DNA of 36,711 nucleotides, taken from NCBI GenBank assembly GCA_041671025.1, contig JBAZCI010000009.1, positions 1-36,711 of the forward strand, given 5' to 3'. A program made the position numbers and the translations under genes. The notes below the pieces were generated by a model. The model made no database searches and had not been told where the DNA came from. It saw only the letters and a program-made list of their open reading frames with translations. Within the stretch, counting starts at the first letter, position 1, and each line of letters opens with the position of its first letter. This document shows positions 8,791 through 17,811 of this stretch, in pieces. This DNA comes from JBAZCI01 sp041671025 (lineage in GTDB: Bacteria > Patescibacteriota > Patescibacteriia > UBA10025).

Positions 8791-10540
8791 GTTTGTGAAT
8801 TATTTCTTCAACGGCGTTTTTTATTTCCGTGGGATGGAACGGCCGTCCGTCGAACTTAAGAATTTTTGCAAACGGCTCTATGCCGGTCATTTCACGAATC
8901 ATACCGAACAACTGTCCCGTTGCATTCCCCTCAACGACAAGCGCGCGTTTTGACGCGCTCAACACGCGACTCACCGCCGCGGAAGGAAAAGGCCAGAGGG
9001 TTGTAAGATGGAGATTATTAACAGTGACCCCTGTACCTTCAAGCAGCGTCATAGCTTCACGGATCGGCCCTTTGGTGGATCCCCAGCTAATAATGGTCAC
9101 CGCCGCCTGCGCAGTTCCCACCACTTTTGGTTGCGCAAGCTCTTTGGACGCGGTCACCAATTTTTGCATACGTTTCTCCATCTGCTCCGTTCGGTTTTCG
9201 GACGATTCATCCGTAAATCCATACGCATCATGCTCATCACTATTTGCGAGGTGAAGCCCGTTTTTTGTTCCCGGTAAACTGCGGGGTGAAATTCCGGATT
9301 CTGTCAGCGCGTACCGCCGGTAGTCCGTCATTTTTTCCAGATCACGCTCGTGCAGTAGCTCTCCGCGCTCGATCTGTACTCGCGAAATATCGAACGTCTC
9401 GTGCGTCGCATGACTTTCAGACAAATATTTGTCCAAGAGGATAATGACCGGGGTTTGATATTTTTCTGCAAGATTAAGCGCCTCTCCCGCCATATAAAAA
9501 CATTCTTCAATGTCGCCGGGCGCAAGTACAAACCGCGGAAATTCACCCTGGGCCGCATGAAGCACAAACCGCAAGTCAGCCTGTTCCGTCCACGTAGGCA
9601 GTCCCGTAGCCGGTCCTGGACGCTGAGCATTGACGACAACGAGCGGCGTTTCTGTAATCCCCGCAAGTCCAAGCGCCTCGACCATCAGTGAAAATCCTCC
9701 GCCTGAAGTTCCAAGCATCGCACGGGCGCCTGTCCACGCCGCGCCGATGGCCATATTAATGACCGAAATCTCATCTTCAGCGTGCTTGACGACAATGCCG
9801 TATTTTTCCGCATACGCCGCCATAGTGTGTAGAATAGATGACGAGGGGCTCATCGGATATGCGACATAAAATTTACATCCCGCCTGAATCGCACCAAGAG
9901 CGAGCGCTTCGTTTCCACTAATGACCAGACGCTCAGTCGAATCCGGATGCGGTTCAAGGTGATACGGAAAATCAATCGAGGAAAACTGCTTTTCTATATA
10001 TTCATACCCCGATCGAGCCACTGCGATATTTGCCAACGCAACTTCATTATTTTTTTTGGAGCCGAAGGTATCCTGAATTGTCCGCTCGAGTATGTCAAAA
10101 GGATATTTCAACAACGCGAAAGAGGCGCCGAGCGCAACCATATTCTGCATAATCACTTCGCCTTTTTCTTTGGCAAACGAAAGAAGAGGCACGGGAAATA
10201 ATCGATACCCCCGCGTTTTATATTCTTTGGCGTCAATAGAGACCACGTCCGGGTCGTATACAATACCGGCTCCGGGCTCAAGCTCGGACCGATGCACCTC
10301 AACCGTTTCAGTATTTAGTGCAACAAGAAGATCAACCCGGTCATCATGCGAATATATGGGACGATCCTTAACGTGCACCATATATGAATTATGCCCGCCG
10401 CGTATTAACGACGGATATTCAGCATAATCAAACGCAAAAAGTCCGCCCCGCGCGCACGACTTTGAAAAAATCAAGCCGGTTGCCATAATACCGTACCCTG
10501 CGGCGCCGCCTATTTTCCATCGAAGAGAATTTTTTTGCAT
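8783..10540 (-). CDS. korA: 2-oxoacid:ferredoxin oxidoreductase, fused gamma-alpha subunit
   Basis: At 585 aa this is the fused form. Residues about 1-185 are the gamma domain (GGAAGYGIMATG, then YPSLIRGGHNSY). Residues about 200-430 are the alpha pyrimidine-binding domain, with YPMSPSSSILHTMA and the acidic HAEDEISVINMAIGAAWTG loop contacting TPP. Residues about 480-585 form the C-terminal domain II. It pairs with KorB to make acyl-CoA, CO2 and reduced ferredoxin from a 2-oxoacid. The ATG is preceded by GAGGG and by a perfect inverted repeat (10563-10586) that could be an operator or RNA hairpin. Confidence 0.94.
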   Translation of the reverse strand: MQKNSLRWKIGGAAGYGIMATGLIFSKSCARGGLFAFDYAEYPSLIRGGHNSYMVHVKDRPIYSHDDRVDLLVALNTETVEVHRSELEPGAGIVYDPDVVSIDAKEYKTRGYRLFPVPLLSFAKEKGEVIMQNMVALGASFALLKYPFDILERTIQDTFGSKKNNEVALANIAVARSGYEYIEKQFSSIDFPYHLEPHPDSTERLVISGNEALALGAIQAGCKFYVAYPMSPSSSILHTMAAYAEKYGIVVKHAEDEISVINMAIGAAWTGARAMLGTSGGGFSLMVEALGLAGITETPLVVVNAQRPGPATGLPTWTEQADLRFVLHAAQGEFPRFVLAPGDIEECFYMAGEALNLAEKYQTPVIILLDKYLSESHATHETFDISRVQIERGELLHERDLEKMTDYRRYALTESGISPRSLPGTKNGLHLANSDEHDAYGFTDESSENRTEQMEKRMQKLVTASKELAQPKVVGTAQAAVTIISWGSTKGPIREAMTLLEGTGVTVNNLHLTTLWPFPSAAVSRVLSASKRALVVEGNATGQLFGMIREMTGIEPFAKILKFDGRPFHPTEIKNAVEEIIHKHA

Positions 10541-10562
10541 TTTTCTTTTCCCTCACTACGTA

Positions 10563-10586
10563 TATTCCTATCTTACCATAGGAATA
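10563..10586 (-). promoter_or_regulatory. Perfect 9-bp inverted repeat upstream of korA
   Basis: The arms TATTCCTAT (10563-10571) and ATAGGAATA (10578-10586) flank six bases, 23 bases upstream of the korA start in a 70-base gap. There is no T-run, so it is not an intrinsic terminator. Its form suits a dimeric regulator's operator or a leader hairpin. A TATAAT hexamer lies upstream on the minus strand (10613-10618) inside the end of the Nudix gene, without a good -35. Confidence 0.5.
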
Positions 10587-10610
10587 GGCCAAACACAATG
10601 AATTCGCGTA

Positions 10611-11039
10611 TTATACTTCTTGATGTTCAGCACGACCCGCTGCTTCGATTGCCTTGCGAAGAAGGATCCGTGCATTTTCATGACGAAGCATGCCGTCTGC
10701 TTCCTCAACCGTTACCCATTGAAATCGAGTATGTTCCGGTGAAAGCCGGACAGGGTCGTCGGTGAGAATACAATAATACGCGACATGACGATCAATAATC
10801 TGTCCGCCAAATCTGAAAGAAAATGTCACTTCCTCCCGAAATCCGGGAACGTACGAAAAATGAATAATACCCGTTTCCTCACGCATTTCGCGCACGAACG
10901 CTTCTCGCTCCTCTTCTCCGGGATCAATTTTTCCTTTTGGAAATTCCCAGTATGAATTCTTAAGTTGAAAAAGAAGCAGCACCTCTTTTTTATTGTTCAG
11001 TATGATAGCCCCTACACTTTTTGAAATGGGGTTAGTCAT
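10611..11039 (-). CDS. Nudix hydrolase (Ap4A-pyrophosphatase-like)
   Basis: From the ATG at 11039 this is a 142-aa Nudix fold. The Nudix box is complete from Gly36 to Ile58 (GX5EX7REUXEEXGU, with RE at 50-51 and EE at 54-55), giving the magnesium-binding glutamates. The SVGAIILNNKKEVLLL opening and WEFPKGKID resemble bacterial and eukaryotic bis(5'-nucleosyl)-tetraphosphatases, so cleavage of Ap4A-type dinucleotides or damaged nucleotides is plausible. An upstream ATG at 11072 would overlap the previous gene by 41 bases and add residues unlike the family. The chosen start overlaps it by 8. Confidence 0.9.
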   Translation of the reverse strand: MTNPISKSVGAIILNNKKEVLLLFQLKNSYWEFPKGKIDPGEEEREAFVREMREETGIIHFSYVPGFREEVTFSFRFGGQIIDRHVAYYCILTDDPVRLSPEHTRFQWVTVEEADGMLRHENARILLRKAIEAAGRAEHQEV

Positions 11040-11343
11040 TGTCTCGTGCAGCCTGAAAATAGTTAATTGCATCCTGTATTCGTTTCATTTCCTGCTCGAC
11101 AAGCGGACCTTCATACTCTCCCGCATGAGCGGATGTCCCTTCATAACTTGGTGCTTTTGCGTCGATATGCAGCGAAATACGCAGTGTGTCACCCTGATTT
11201 TCAAGATACACATGAAAACGAGGAAATTGTATCCCGCGGTTCAGGCGACGCTCGTAACTTCCGTTCCGTCCCGTATGATATCCGCAGCGCTGAAAAAAAA
11301 CCATGGGATTTCCAAGACTGAATCTAGAAACGTCTGCGTGCAT
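11032..11343 (-). CDS. Small unknown protein, 103 aa
   Basis: No named family was recognised. From the ATG at 11343 it runs 103 residues and begins HADVSRFSLGNPMVFFQ. A central strand-rich stretch (FPRFHVYLEN, LRISLHIDAK) is followed by the compact motif PSYEGTSAHAGEYEGPLVEQE and a helical tail. The HxD..K and HAGEYEG segments look constrained, which suggests a real single-domain protein, probably soluble. It overlaps the end of the acyl-CoA synthetase gene by 20 bases and the Nudix gene by 8. A longer frame starts at 11391 but would overlap by 68 bases, so I prefer 11343. Confidence 0.72.
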   Translation of the reverse strand: MHADVSRFSLGNPMVFFQRCGYHTGRNGSYERRLNRGIQFPRFHVYLENQGDTLRISLHIDAKAPSYEGTSAHAGEYEGPLVEQEMKRIQDAINYFQAARDND

Positions 11344-13405
11344 TGTTTTTTGTGTGTGAAATAAGCATACGGGCATCAACAAGCCACGCACGATCAGTGG
11401 TCAGCATAACGGGATTTGCATCGATTGAGCTCACCTCCGGGTGCGCGGCAATACACGCAGAAATGCCTACGAGTGTCCTGACAAGCGATGCGACGGCAAA
11501 TGTTTTCCCGCGCGTACCCTCGATAATCGGCCAGAGTGAACTCGATCGAAGCAGTGTACGCGCTGTTAGCGGCGTCAACGGTGCAGGAGCATACACAACT
11601 CCTTTTAATTTTTCGACAAAAATGCCACCCATACCCACCAGTACCATGGGCCCGAAACCGGGTGTGTTGATCCCTCCGACAAATATTTCAACAGCGTCAA
11701 GAATGTGAGGTTGAATAAAGATGCCCTCAGTTTTCTTCTTGAATACTTTGCCGAATGTTTTGATAAATCGCTTCGCAACAGAAACGGTTGCTTCGGGACT
11801 ATGGACATCGACGACAACTCCTTTCATGTCCGTCTTGTGGATAGCAGCATCGCTAATCACCTTCATGACGACAGGAAATCCGAGTTTTCGTGCGGCCGCT
11901 ACAGCCTCATCCGCGGTTCGAACAAGTTTGCCATGAAGCGGCGTACAGCCATAGCGCCGGAGCTGGTCGAGCGCCACAGTCCCGAGCAGTACCCCGGATG
12001 ATGAAACATATCGCCGATGTGGACGCGGTAATGTGCCGGGATCCGTCGGACGAAATGTTTTAAACTCGCGAAGCATACGTAATGTTCGGATTGCACTTTC
12101 AGGGTATGTGAATGCAGGGATTCCCTCCGATCTCAACGTGAACAGAGCTTCGCGAACCCCTTCGCCTCCGACAAATGCGGCAAAGATAGGCTTTGAACTA
12201 CCTCGATACGCCGTGCTTATTTCACGGGCGATGGCCACACTGTCTGTAACCAGTTGATGTGTGCAAATAACAATCACTGCATCGACATTCGCATCTGCGG
12301 ATACCGCCTGCAGCGCAGAACGATAACGCTCCGGCGTCGCATCACCAATAACATCCACCGGATTGTGAATCGCGGCGGTCGATGGGAGTCGTTTGGCTAA
12401 CACTGCTTCCGTCTGCGGAGAAAAAAGCGTCATAGATAATCCTTCTCGTGCAATTGCGTCAGTGGCGAGAATTCCAGGACCACCGGCATTTGTAACAATG
12501 GCGACACGACGACCGCGCGGAAACCGTCCTGCAGAAAATCCGCGCGCCGAATCAAACCACTCTTCTATCGTATCGACGACAATACATCCGGCTGAACGCA
12601 ATGCCGCAACAGTAACTTCGCCGGTAGTGGCTAGAGCGCCTGTATGCGAGGCCACAGCCGCTGCGGCCGCTGTACTTCTGCCCGCCATGATAACGATCAC
12701 CGGTTTTTGCGCAGTGATGCGCGCCGCCTTTCGTAAGAACGCACGTCCGTTTCGTACATCTTCGAGATACATCAGGATGACTTTCGTGCCACTATCTTTC
12801 GCGAGATATTCAAGAATCTCCGATTCGGTAACGCCTGCTTTATTTCCCAAGCTCACAAGATATCGGAAACCGATTCCTGATGCGGAGGCCCAGTCGGCAA
12901 TCGCGACGGCCATTGCACCCGACTGTGAAACGATGCTCACAGAACCCTGCGCCGGCAGTCCCTGAGCAAACGATGCATTAAGTTTAATATGCGGGGCTAC
13001 AAATCCAAGGCAGTTCGGTCCGAGTACGGTCATGCGCGAGAGCTCAGCCGTTCGAATGACCCGTTCTTCAAGTTTCATACCCGACTCCCCTGTCTCCCGA
13101 AATCCTGCAGAAATAATTATTGCCGCGGGTACGCGTGCTTTTGCACACGCCTGAACAATTCCGGGCACCGTAGACGCGGGAGTGGCGATGATGGCGAGAT
13201 CAGGCTTTTTTGGCAATTGCGCGACTGACTGATACGCCGTAACCCCCTCGACATGGCCTTCATGAGGGTTTATGGGAAATACGTCCCCGGTAAACCCAAA
13301 ATCCTTACAATTACGAAAAATGACATTACCAAGTTTTTGGCGGTCTACAGACGCACCGATAACGGCAATTCTGCGCGGAGTAAGTAGCGAGGCAAGGTTC
13401 ATCAT
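11324..13405 (-). CDS. Acetate--CoA ligase (ADP-forming), fused alpha-beta
   Basis: This 693-aa enzyme converts acyl-CoA, ADP and phosphate into acid, CoA and ATP, a substrate-level phosphorylation typical of archaea and some anaerobic bacteria. Residues about 1-140 are the CoA-binding Rossmann domain (IAVIGASVDRQKLGN), 150-460 the succinyl-CoA-ligase-like flavodoxin domains, and 470-693 the ATP-grasp beta domain (FPVVMKVIS, ending SSIDANPVML). His254 in ASHTGALA matches the phospho-histidine of the Pyrococcus enzyme (His257). It lies in one run with korAB and lower glycolysis, which fits pyruvate to acetyl-CoA to acetate plus ATP. Acyl specificity is not determined. Confidence 0.93.
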   Translation of the reverse strand: MMNLASLLTPRRIAVIGASVDRQKLGNVIFRNCKDFGFTGDVFPINPHEGHVEGVTAYQSVAQLPKKPDLAIIATPASTVPGIVQACAKARVPAAIIISAGFRETGESGMKLEERVIRTAELSRMTVLGPNCLGFVAPHIKLNASFAQGLPAQGSVSIVSQSGAMAVAIADWASASGIGFRYLVSLGNKAGVTESEILEYLAKDSGTKVILMYLEDVRNGRAFLRKAARITAQKPVIVIMAGRSTAAAAAVASHTGALATTGEVTVAALRSAGCIVVDTIEEWFDSARGFSAGRFPRGRRVAIVTNAGGPGILATDAIAREGLSMTLFSPQTEAVLAKRLPSTAAIHNPVDVIGDATPERYRSALQAVSADANVDAVIVICTHQLVTDSVAIAREISTAYRGSSKPIFAAFVGGEGVREALFTLRSEGIPAFTYPESAIRTLRMLREFKTFRPTDPGTLPRPHRRYVSSSGVLLGTVALDQLRRYGCTPLHGKLVRTADEAVAAARKLGFPVVMKVISDAAIHKTDMKGVVVDVHSPEATVSVAKRFIKTFGKVFKKKTEGIFIQPHILDAVEIFVGGINTPGFGPMVLVGMGGIFVEKLKGVVYAPAPLTPLTARTLLRSSSLWPIIEGTRGKTFAVASLVRTLVGISACIAAHPEVSSIDANPVMLTTDRAWLVDARMLISHTKNNARRRF

Positions 13406-13411
13406 ACTCTA

Positions 13412-14998
13412 TTATTGCAAAAGATCCCGTCCCGTCATATCAGGGGGGATAGCTAAGCCCATTGCATGAAGTACGGTAACGGTGACATCAGAGAGTATGC
13501 CAACCGGCGGCAAAGCCGAGAGGTCGTTGCCCTGGATCAGATCCTTGTACGGCGTCATACCCCGATACCGTTCTCCGACGGCATACATCGGCACCGGATT
13601 AACCGAATGCTCCTTATCAATGTCGCCTGTCTGCAAATTAATTTTCGACTCCGCATTCCCATGGTCTGCCGTAATAAACAGCGCCCCGCCCATAGGAAGA
13701 ATCACCTGCGCAATGCGTGCAATACACTCATCAATAACCTGCACCGCTTTGATTGTTGCTTCCAAATTTCCGGTGTGTCCGACCATGTCTGCGTTGGCAA
13801 AATTCGCAACAATAAAATGGTGCGAGGGCTTCACGAGCTCTTTGAGAAGCTTATCAGTCACCTCTTGCGCGCTCATTTCAGGCTTTTCTGCATACGATTC
13901 GACTTGCGGTGAAGGCACGAGGATATTATCCTGCAAAGGAAACGGTTCCTCACGTCCTCCGTTAAAAAAATATGTGACATGGGCGTATTTTTCAGTTTCC
14001 GCAATATGCAACTGGCGCAATCCGGCATCCGATACCACTTTGGCAATAGGTGTTTCGATATATTCCGGAGGAAAAGCTACTTTGACCGGCAAATTCTTGT
14101 CATACTCGGTCATCGTGACCGCATACAGATGTGTATACGAAATACCGCGCTTAAACTTACTGAAACTGGGGAGCGCAAACGCTTTAGTGAGCTGACGCGC
14201 CCGATCCGGCCGGAAGTTGAAAAAAATAACCGCATCCTTCTCATCCACCGTCGCGACAGCCTTCCCCGATGCGGTAATAACCGTAGGAACAAATTCTTCA
14301 TCAAAGTTCGCTTTGGCATACCCTTCATCAATCGCCTCAAGCGGAGAGTCAGACATGCGGTCAGCTGTGCCGCGCGCGATAGCCTGAAACGCCCGTTCCT
14401 CACGATCCCACCGATTATCACGGTCCATCGCATAATACCGTCCGCACAGGGAAGCAATTTTCCCGATGCCTACCTCGGCAATTTTGTCATTCAATTTTTC
14501 AATAAACCGTTTGCCGCTGTTGCGGGGGGAATCGCGACCGTCTAAGATGGCATGGATATATACTTCATCGAGCTTTTCTTTTTTTGCAAATTCCAACAAT
14601 GCAAATAGGTGATCAATCGAGCTATGTACTCCTCCTGATGAAACAAGACCGACTAAATGCATTTTGGATGAATATTTTTTTACATGCGCTATCGCATCAA
14701 GAAAAACCGTATTGGTAAAAAATGAACCGTCAGAAATCGATTTACTGATACGCGGCATATCCTGATACACAATGCGTCCCGCGCCGAGATTGAGATGCCC
14801 TACTTCAGAATTCCCCATCTCTCCCCAGGGAAGCCCGACCGCTTCACCCGATGCTTGTACGGCCACAACAGGAAATTCCTGTCCGTACGCGGCAAATGTA
14901 GGCGTTGCAGCTTTTATAATTGCATTACCATTCGACGGAGGCGCAATTCCCCATCCGTCCAGAATGATAAGAGCGACGGGCGCTATTGCTTTTTGCAT
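13412..14998 (-). CDS. gpmI: 2,3-bisphosphoglycerate-independent phosphoglycerate mutase (copy 1)
   Basis: This 528-aa dimanganese enzyme interconverts 3- and 2-phosphoglycerate. Expected active-site residues are visible: Asp14 (LDGWG), the phosphoserine Ser64 (MGNSEVGH), the GGVHSSIDH histidine, LDGRDS, GRYYAMDRD, NFRPDRAR, EKYAHVTYFFNGG, NADMVGH, TADHGNAE and KEHSVNPVP. Length is normal for the family. It lies 6 bases upstream of the acyl-CoA ligase gene and overlaps the second gpmI by 16 bases. It is closer to the textbook consensus than copy 2. No cofactor-dependent mutase is seen in the window. Confidence 0.95.
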   Translation of the reverse strand: MQKAIAPVALIILDGWGIAPPSNGNAIIKAATPTFAAYGQEFPVVAVQASGEAVGLPWGEMGNSEVGHLNLGAGRIVYQDMPRISKSISDGSFFTNTVFLDAIAHVKKYSSKMHLVGLVSSGGVHSSIDHLFALLEFAKKEKLDEVYIHAILDGRDSPRNSGKRFIEKLNDKIAEVGIGKIASLCGRYYAMDRDNRWDREERAFQAIARGTADRMSDSPLEAIDEGYAKANFDEEFVPTVITASGKAVATVDEKDAVIFFNFRPDRARQLTKAFALPSFSKFKRGISYTHLYAVTMTEYDKNLPVKVAFPPEYIETPIAKVVSDAGLRQLHIAETEKYAHVTYFFNGGREEPFPLQDNILVPSPQVESYAEKPEMSAQEVTDKLLKELVKPSHHFIVANFANADMVGHTGNLEATIKAVQVIDECIARIAQVILPMGGALFITADHGNAESKINLQTGDIDKEHSVNPVPMYAVGERYRGMTPYKDLIQGNDLSALPPVGILSDVTVTVLHAMGLAIPPDMTGRDLLQ

Positions 14999-16536
14999 AA
15001 CGTTTCGGGAGTCATCTCTGCCGGAATGGGTACGCCAATGATGGTGAGAATTGTCGGCACAATGTGTTTCAAAGCACCATTGGGAACTAATGTTACATTT
15101 TTAATTCCTTCACCGGCGGCAATGAACGGGACAGGATTAATCGAATGTGCCGTATCAATTTCACCGGTTTCCACGTTCATCATTTCATCAGCATTACCGT
15201 GGTCTGCGGTCACAAACATAACGCCTTTTGCGCGGTTCACCGCCGCTTCAATGCGCCCGATACACAAGTCCATAAATTCAACAGCCTGTATTGTTGCCTT
15301 AATATTGCCGGTATGACCAAGCATGTCCGCGTTGGGATAATTCATGACGATGATGTCGTGTCGCTTGCCTTCAATGCTCGCAATCACCGCATCCGTTAAC
15401 GGCCCCGCGTTCATTTCAGGCTGGGTATCATACGAAAACAGCCTCGGGGATTTAATGATCATCCGTTCTTCGCCGGCGACAGGGCCCGCATACCCGCCAT
15501 TAAAAAAATAGGTCACGTGTGCATACTTCTCACTTTCAGAAATATACAGCTGGCGCCATTCCTTCATGACGATGGGGAACGTGTTGGTGAGCTGGCGGAA
15601 CGGATACGCAGCCTGTACGTTCGGTAAATCGGGACCATAATCAGTCAGCGTAGTCATCGCAACATCATCCAGAACCTTTTCCCGGTCAAAACCGACAAAA
15701 TCTTCTTTTTGTGAAAACGCTTTAGCAACCTCCCGCACTCGGTCTGATCGAATATTGAGAAAAATGATACCGTCGTGATCTGCAATCCGGGGAAGATTTT
15801 TGCCATCTTTTTGTATGACCGTCGGGTGTATATATTCGTCGTTTTCTCCGCGATTATACGCCTGCATAATCGCGTCTTCCGGCGTTCCGGCATACCACCC
15901 TGTACCCATGACCAGCGCGTTATATGAGAGCTTAATCCGTTCCCATTCTTTGATTCGATCCATCGCATAAAACCGGCCCATAATTGTCGCAACTTTTTCT
16001 TCCCCGAGAAAATGCTTCTTCAGTAAACTAAGAAATTTAATGGCTCCGTGCGGTGATGAATCCCGCCCGTCGGTAAGGAGATGCAAAAAAACTTTTTTTA
16101 TGCCATATCCGTACACCATGCGCAACAGTGCGTACAAATGCTCGGGATACGCGTGCGCGCTTTGATCACCGGTCAGCAAACCGACGAGATGTAAATTCGA
16201 ATCCCGTTTGCGCACATGCTCAATCGCATGTAAAATCGCCGGATTGTGAAAGAAGGATCCGTCGTTAATCCGGTGAGATATCAGAATTGCATCCTGCTCA
16301 ACAACGCGCCCGGCTCCGATATTCAAATGCCCGGCCTCTGAATTTCCCGCCTGCGCCGGCGGCAAACCAACCGCCAGCCCCGAAGCATCAAGTACGCTGT
16401 GAGGATTTGACGCCCAGAGACGGTCAAAGACGGGAGTCCGTGCCTGAGTAATCGCATTATTTTTCGCTTTTCGGCCGATTCCCCATCCGTCCAGGATAAT
16501 CAGCACAACCGGTTTTACTTTTAACTCATTCTTCAT
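14983..16536 (-). CDS. gpmI: 2,3-bisphosphoglycerate-independent phosphoglycerate mutase (copy 2, divergent)
   Basis: A second 517-aa iPGM directly upstream of copy 1, clearly paralogous but far from identical. Metal and substrate residues are retained: Asp16, Ser66 (AGNSEAGH), TDGRDS, GRFYAMDR, EKYAHVTYFFNGG, NADMLGH, TADHGNAD and AHSINPVP. Differences from copy 1 include a one-residue insertion and altered GDQSAHAYPEH around the substrate histidine, and NIRSDRVR instead of NFRPDRAR. It overlaps the enolase stop by 4 bases. Both copies look catalytically competent by motif. A distinct substrate or structural role is possible but not shown. Confidence 0.93.
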   Translation of the reverse strand: MKNELKVKPVVLIILDGWGIGRKAKNNAITQARTPVFDRLWASNPHSVLDASGLAVGLPPAQAGNSEAGHLNIGAGRVVEQDAILISHRINDGSFFHNPAILHAIEHVRKRDSNLHLVGLLTGDQSAHAYPEHLYALLRMVYGYGIKKVFLHLLTDGRDSSPHGAIKFLSLLKKHFLGEEKVATIMGRFYAMDRIKEWERIKLSYNALVMGTGWYAGTPEDAIMQAYNRGENDEYIHPTVIQKDGKNLPRIADHDGIIFLNIRSDRVREVAKAFSQKEDFVGFDREKVLDDVAMTTLTDYGPDLPNVQAAYPFRQLTNTFPIVMKEWRQLYISESEKYAHVTYFFNGGYAGPVAGEERMIIKSPRLFSYDTQPEMNAGPLTDAVIASIEGKRHDIIVMNYPNADMLGHTGNIKATIQAVEFMDLCIGRIEAAVNRAKGVMFVTADHGNADEMMNVETGEIDTAHSINPVPFIAAGEGIKNVTLVPNGALKHIVPTILTIIGVPIPAEMTPETLCKKQ

Positions 16537-17804
16537 ACTTTGTGTACCTCGTCTTCAATTTCCATCAGCCGGTTATATTTTGCCGTTCGCTCGCCGCGTG
16601 CAGGACCTACTTTGACATACTCCGCATTTACCGCGACCGCCAGATCAATCATGAATGTATCATCCGTTTCCCCGCCGCCGCGATGCGAAATAATCTGCCA
16701 AAAACCGTTCTGCTGGCCCATACGGACAGCTTCGACGGTCTCTGACAACGTGCCGATCTGGTTGAGTTTAATCAACACGCCATTAATGGTATGTTCCGCG
16801 ATTGCGCGTTCCAAACGCTTTGGATTCGTGACCGTAAGATCATCGCCAATGATGCGAACAGCGGATCCGCACGCCGCGTACATTTTTTTCCACCCCTCCC
16901 AGTCATCCTCCGCGAGCCCGTCCTCAATTGAAAGAATCGGATATGTCTTCATCCACCCGCTCATCAATGCAATCATTTGATCTGAAGACAGTACGGCGCC
17001 CTCTCGTTTGAGAATATATTTTTTTTCTGCTGCATCAAAAAACTCCGAAGCGGCAATATCGAGCGAGACATGGATGTCCTTGCCAGGGACATACCCTGCG
17101 CGCGTTATTGCGGAAACAAGCAACGGAATTGGCGCCTCGTTTGACTCAATGCCTGCGGGAGCAAATGCGCCTTCGTTGCCTACATTGGTGTTCAATTTTT
17201 TTTCCTTGAGTACACGCGCTAGCTCATGATACGTTTCTTCTCCCCATCTGACCGCTTCTTTGACCGTTGGGGCTCCGGACACGCTGAGTAAGTATTCCTG
17301 TACGTCCGTCGAATGGTCCGCATGGGCGCCACCCTCAAGCACAACCATCATCGGCTTGGGAAGCGTATAGGTTGGATACGCAAGATCGAATGCTGAGCGA
17401 ATATGCGCATAGAGAGGGACATCAGCAACTGTTGCACCGGCCCGTGCACACGCGAGTGACACCGCAAGAATGCTATTCCCACCCAGGATTTTTTTATTCG
17501 GCGTACCATCGAGGGCGATCATGGCCTGATCAATTTTTTGCTGGTTTGAAACCGACATGCCTGTTAATGCAGAGGCAATTTTTCCCTCTATCACAGCGCA
17601 CGCTTTTTTCATTCCCTTGCCGTCATACCGATCCGGGTCGCCATCAATCAATGTATGCGCTTCGTGCGCACCCGCGGATACACCAAAAGGTACGGAAGCG
17701 GAGGATCGTATACCGTTTGTCAGTTCGACCGTTGCCTCAACCGTGGGATCCCCCCCTGAAGATAATATTTCTCTTGCAAAAATTTTTTTGATCGTGTCAG
17801 TCAT
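16533..17804 (-). CDS. eno: Enolase (phosphopyruvate hydratase), divergent
   Basis: At 423 aa it has normal enolase length and converts 2-phosphoglycerate to phosphoenolpyruvate. Catalytic positions survive: Ser43 of the mobile loop, His161, Glu170, Glu211 (general acid-base), metal ligands Asp249, Glu294 and Asp321, Lys346 (base), His374 and Lys398. The surroundings are unusual: SSGGDPTVE for the usual DSRGNPTVE, VPFGVSAGA for VPSGASTG, VGNEGAFAP for VGDEGGFAP, SHRGGGETDD for SHRSGETED, and a KVGPARGER segment one residue shorter than usual. It lies 7 bases after pgk and 4-base-overlaps gpmI copy 2. Probably active, with moderate certainty. Confidence 0.93.
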   Translation of the reverse strand: MTDTIKKIFAREILSSGGDPTVEATVELTNGIRSSASVPFGVSAGAHEAHTLIDGDPDRYDGKGMKKACAVIEGKIASALTGMSVSNQQKIDQAMIALDGTPNKKILGGNSILAVSLACARAGATVADVPLYAHIRSAFDLAYPTYTLPKPMMVVLEGGAHADHSTDVQEYLLSVSGAPTVKEAVRWGEETYHELARVLKEKKLNTNVGNEGAFAPAGIESNEAPIPLLVSAITRAGYVPGKDIHVSLDIAASEFFDAAEKKYILKREGAVLSSDQMIALMSGWMKTYPILSIEDGLAEDDWEGWKKMYAACGSAVRIIGDDLTVTNPKRLERAIAEHTINGVLIKLNQIGTLSETVEAVRMGQQNGFWQIISHRGGGETDDTFMIDLAVAVNAEYVKVGPARGERTAKYNRLMEIEDEVHKV

Positions 17805-17811
17805 ACGTTGA

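Noticed and set aside
12393..12965. 190-aa plus-strand frame opposite the acyl-CoA ligase.
   Set aside because: Its residues are a reverse-frame shadow of the ligase (Ala/Pro/Arg-rich, no recognised domain) and no ribosome-binding site precedes it.
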